Below are positions 62,091 to 64,000 of a stretch of 64,000 nucleotides of DNA, one piece after another. The DNA comes from JBMNFI01 sp050949225 (lineage in GTDB: Bacteria; Bacillota; Dehalobacteriia; UBA4068): assembly GCA_050949225.1 (NCBI GenBank), contig JBMNFI010000001.1:434001-498000 (forward strand), given 5' to 3'. Within the stretch, counting starts at the first letter, position 1, and each line of letters begins with the position of its first letter. Under the pieces are notes generated by a model. It was given only the letters and a program-made list of their open reading frames with translations. It was not told where the DNA came from and did no database searches. The translations under genes were made by a program, and so were the position numbers.

Positions 62091-62591
62091 ATGCCCAGCG
62101 GAGGCTATCGTCCGGGGGCAGGCCGTCCTCGGAAAAATCCAATCGATAAAAAGCTTGAAGGCAAAACTTCTGGCGCAAATGCTGCAACTCAGCCAAAACC
62201 AAAAAAGGTCAATTCCAAAAATGTGATGGCAGACTACTTCTCCATTGCAATGAAGGAATGTGAAAAAGAAGTGCCGTCGGCAGATGTGCTAAGGAATGAA
62301 ATTGAGGAATATATCTCAGCTCGCGGCTGTGATGGTTATGTCGCGCCGCAGACAATTACTGATTATGTGCTGAACAGGCAGGGCTTTCTTGCCTGCGAAG
62401 CCATGAACCGTAAAATCGGACGAATGACCAAGGAACTGAAGCTCTCGCCCTATGTCACGGCAGGCGCTCAGTATTATAAGGCGATGCAAGGCGACTTTAA
62501 CTTGATTATGCAAATCATCAACCGTCACAGCAGCACGCCGGGTGAAGAAAAGAACGCTTTTCTCGAACTACTCACAAATAGGGGGTTTTAG
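62091..62591 (+). CDS. phage terminase small subunit (P27-like)
   Basis: A 166-aa product from ATG 62091 (GAGGTG upstream). The N-terminal MPSGGYRPGAGRPRKNPIDK is the typical basic terS start. The middle (CEKEVPSADVLRNEIEEYIS) and C-terminal (KLSPYVTAGAQYYKAMQGDF) parts fit the P27 family. It recognises the packaging site. It is followed by a methyltransferase, and the large subunit is expected beyond 64 kb. Confidence 0.85.
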   Translation: MPSGGYRPGAGRPRKNPIDKKLEGKTSGANAATQPKPKKVNSKNVMADYFSIAMKECEKEVPSADVLRNEIEEYISARGCDGYVAPQTITDYVLNRQGFLACEAMNRKIGRMTKELKLSPYVTAGAQYYKAMQGDFNLIMQIINRHSSTPGEEKNAFLELLTNRGF

Positions 62592-62594
62592 TAT

Positions 62595-63848
62595 ATGAAA
62601 TCGACAGAACGATTTGAAAAAGTGAATATAGACCAGCTCGTCCCATACGCAAGGAACGCCCGCACCCATAGTAAGGAGCAGATATTACAGCTTCGCTCCT
62701 CCCTGCGTGAGTTCGGTTTCGTCAACCCGGTCATTGTGGATAAAGAACTGAATATTATCGCAGGACACGGACGCATTATGGCAGCACGGGAAGAAGGTTT
62801 GACCGAAATCCCCTGTGTGTTTGTGGAGCATCTGACCGAAACCCAGAAGCGGGCGTATATTCTTGCCGATAACAGACTGGCACTCAATGCCGGATGGGAC
62901 GAGGAACTTTTAGCTCTGGAATTTGCCGACCTCAAGGAACTCGGCTTCGATCTCGAAATTACGGGCTTTGACGCCGACGAGATTGAAAAACTCTTCGCCG
63001 ACTCCGGCGGGGACGTAGCCGATGACGATTTTGACTTGACAGCCGCCCTTGAACAGGCGGCTTTTGTTTTGCCCGGAGATGTTTGGACACTGGGGCGGCA
63101 CCGTCTCATTTGTGGCGATGCTACGGTATCGGAGACTGTTAAAAAGCTGATGGACGGGCGCAAAGCCAATCTTGTCCTGACCGATCCCCCTTACAACGTC
63201 AGCTTTGAATCTGTGAGCGGACTAAAAATTAAGAACGACAGCATGAAGGCAGAACAGTTCTACATCTTTTTGCTGTCGGCATTTAAGAATCTTTATGAAA
63301 ACCTCGCTGATGGCGGGGCTTTTTACTGCTTCCATTCGGATTCGGAAAAGGTGAACTTCTTCCGCGCTTGCGTGGACGCAGGGTTTCATTATTCCACGAC
63401 TTGCATCTGGGTGAAAAATGCCCTCGTGCTTGGGCGGGGTGATTACCAGCAAATGCACGAGCCGGTGCTGTATGCCTTTAAGAATACAGCCAAACACAAG
63501 TGGTATTCCGACCGCAAGCAGACCACCATTTGGAACTTCGATAAACCAAAGAAAAACGCCGATCACCCGACAAGCAAACCCCTCGACCTGCTGGCATACC
63601 CGATTGCCAACAGCAGTCAGGCAAACGCCATCGTGCTGGACACCTTCGGTGGCTCCGGGTCGACTCTCATTGCCTGCGAGCAGCTTGACCGCACCTGCTA
63701 CATGCTCGAATTAGACGAGAAATATGCGTCGGTCATTTTGCGCAGGTATGCCGAGTACAAGCAAAACGGCGGCGAGGACATCACCTGTGAGCGTGACGGC
63801 AAGATATTCCAATATGCCGACCTCGTGAAAGAGGTGGCTTTAATATAG
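62595..63848 (+). CDS. ParB-like domain fused to adenine DNA methyltransferase
   Basis: A 417-aa protein starting 4 bp after terS. The N-terminal ParB/Srx-like nuclease fold (residues about 9-100) reads DQLVPYARNARTHSKEQILQ with NIIAGHGRIMAAREEG. The C-terminal methyltransferase has LTDPPYNVSF (motif IV) then DTFGGSGSTLIACEQ (motif I), the beta class. It methylates adenine (or cytosine N4) in phage DNA, and may guard it from the host restriction system encoded at 40-44 kb. The site is unknown. Confidence 0.92.
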   Translation: MKSTERFEKVNIDQLVPYARNARTHSKEQILQLRSSLREFGFVNPVIVDKELNIIAGHGRIMAAREEGLTEIPCVFVEHLTETQKRAYILADNRLALNAGWDEELLALEFADLKELGFDLEITGFDADEIEKLFADSGGDVADDDFDLTAALEQAAFVLPGDVWTLGRHRLICGDATVSETVKKLMDGRKANLVLTDPPYNVSFESVSGLKIKNDSMKAEQFYIFLLSAFKNLYENLADGGAFYCFHSDSEKVNFFRACVDAGFHYSTTCIWVKNALVLGRGDYQQMHEPVLYAFKNTAKHKWYSDRKQTTIWNFDKPKKNADHPTSKPLDLLAYPIANSSQANAIVLDTFGGSGSTLIACEQLDRTCYMLELDEKYASVILRRYAEYKQNGGEDITCERDGKIFQYADLVKEVALI

Positions 63849-64000
63849 TCAAAAGCAATATGTGGCTATTCCAAGTGTGATTTTATTCTCAGCGGCATTG
63901 TGTCATACACACAATAACAAGGGGCTGTATTTCCTTGATATTCGGTGCATTTATTATCACATAATCGCTTGCTATTAAAGGCGTTCAGAGTGATATATGT
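63849..64000. other. no gene seen
   Basis: The last 152 bases hold no ORF of note; the next packaging gene lies beyond the window. Confidence 0.5.

Noticed and set aside
1..64000. CRISPR array
   Set aside because: No regularly spaced direct repeats with unique spacers are visible, and no cas gene; the DUF2800 protein is Cas4-like only in fold.

Overview
The window looks like the chromosome of a low-GC, endospore-forming Firmicute of the class Clostridia. The evidence is the spoIIAA-spoIIAB-sigF locus with dacF, spoIIM and spoIVA, S-layer-homology (SLH) surface proteins, a fused IspH-S1 gene and a short clostridial-type NadB. Relatives in the Peptococcaceae or Dehalobacterium direction are plausible, but I cannot name a genus from sequence alone.

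1-4.3 kb holds two SLH surface proteins (the first runs off the left edge) separated by an IS110-family transposase gene that carries one in-frame TGA. A tRNA-Pro(GGG) with its terminator follows. 4.4-31.2 kb is ordinary chromosome, almost all on the minus strand: aspartokinase and homoserine dehydrogenase, an AI-2E-type permease, nadB-nadC, a stand-alone TrpB2-like enzyme, the spoIIA operon with a candidate sigma-H promoter, dacF, xerD, spoIIM, a membrane glycerophosphodiesterase, cardiolipin synthase, spoIVA, gpsA, plsY, der, ispH-rpsA, plsC and cmk. Phospholipid precursor and head-group genes (gpsA, plsY, plsC, cls, GDPD) sit among the sporulation genes.

31.4-34.2 kb is a decayed junction. 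It has a small membrane protein, two broken genes, a small lipoprotein, a degenerate tRNA-Pro with its own terminator, a second copy of the real tRNA-Pro terminator, and a short block with tRNA-Pro-like pieces around a 21-bp inverted repeat. It looks like the scarred edge of an inserted island.

34.25-47.75 kb is one long minus-strand operon, in transcription order: small HTH regulator, SNF2/RapA-type helicase, beta-class adenine methyltransferase (type III Mod-like), DEAD/DEAH helicase with C-terminal PD-ExK nuclease (type III Res-like), SbcD, SbcC, a 30-aa ORF, TcmP (with methyltransferase-like motifs) and a DUF5131 three-Cys protein. Most junctions overlap or are under 30 bp. I read it as a composite anti-phage or genome-surveillance system: a type III R-M core extended with an SNF2 remodeller, an Mre11/Rad50-type nuclease and the DUF5131-TcmP pair. 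This is the best candidate in the window for an undescribed system.

47.75-64 kb is the early half of a prophage on the plus strand, with richer codon use. A repressor/ImmA switch with twin palindromic operators is followed by a Com-like zinc finger, a Cys-rich sigma-like protein, DUF2800, a DUF2815 ssDNA-binding protein, family A DNA polymerase, a BRO/KilAC antirepressor, VapE, VRR-NUC, an inserted HNH gene, an SNF2 helicase, DUF1492, an HNH nuclease, small terminase and a ParB-methyltransferase fusion. Two similar hairpin elements are repeated in its intergenic gaps. No integrase or large terminase is visible; the element continues past the right edge.
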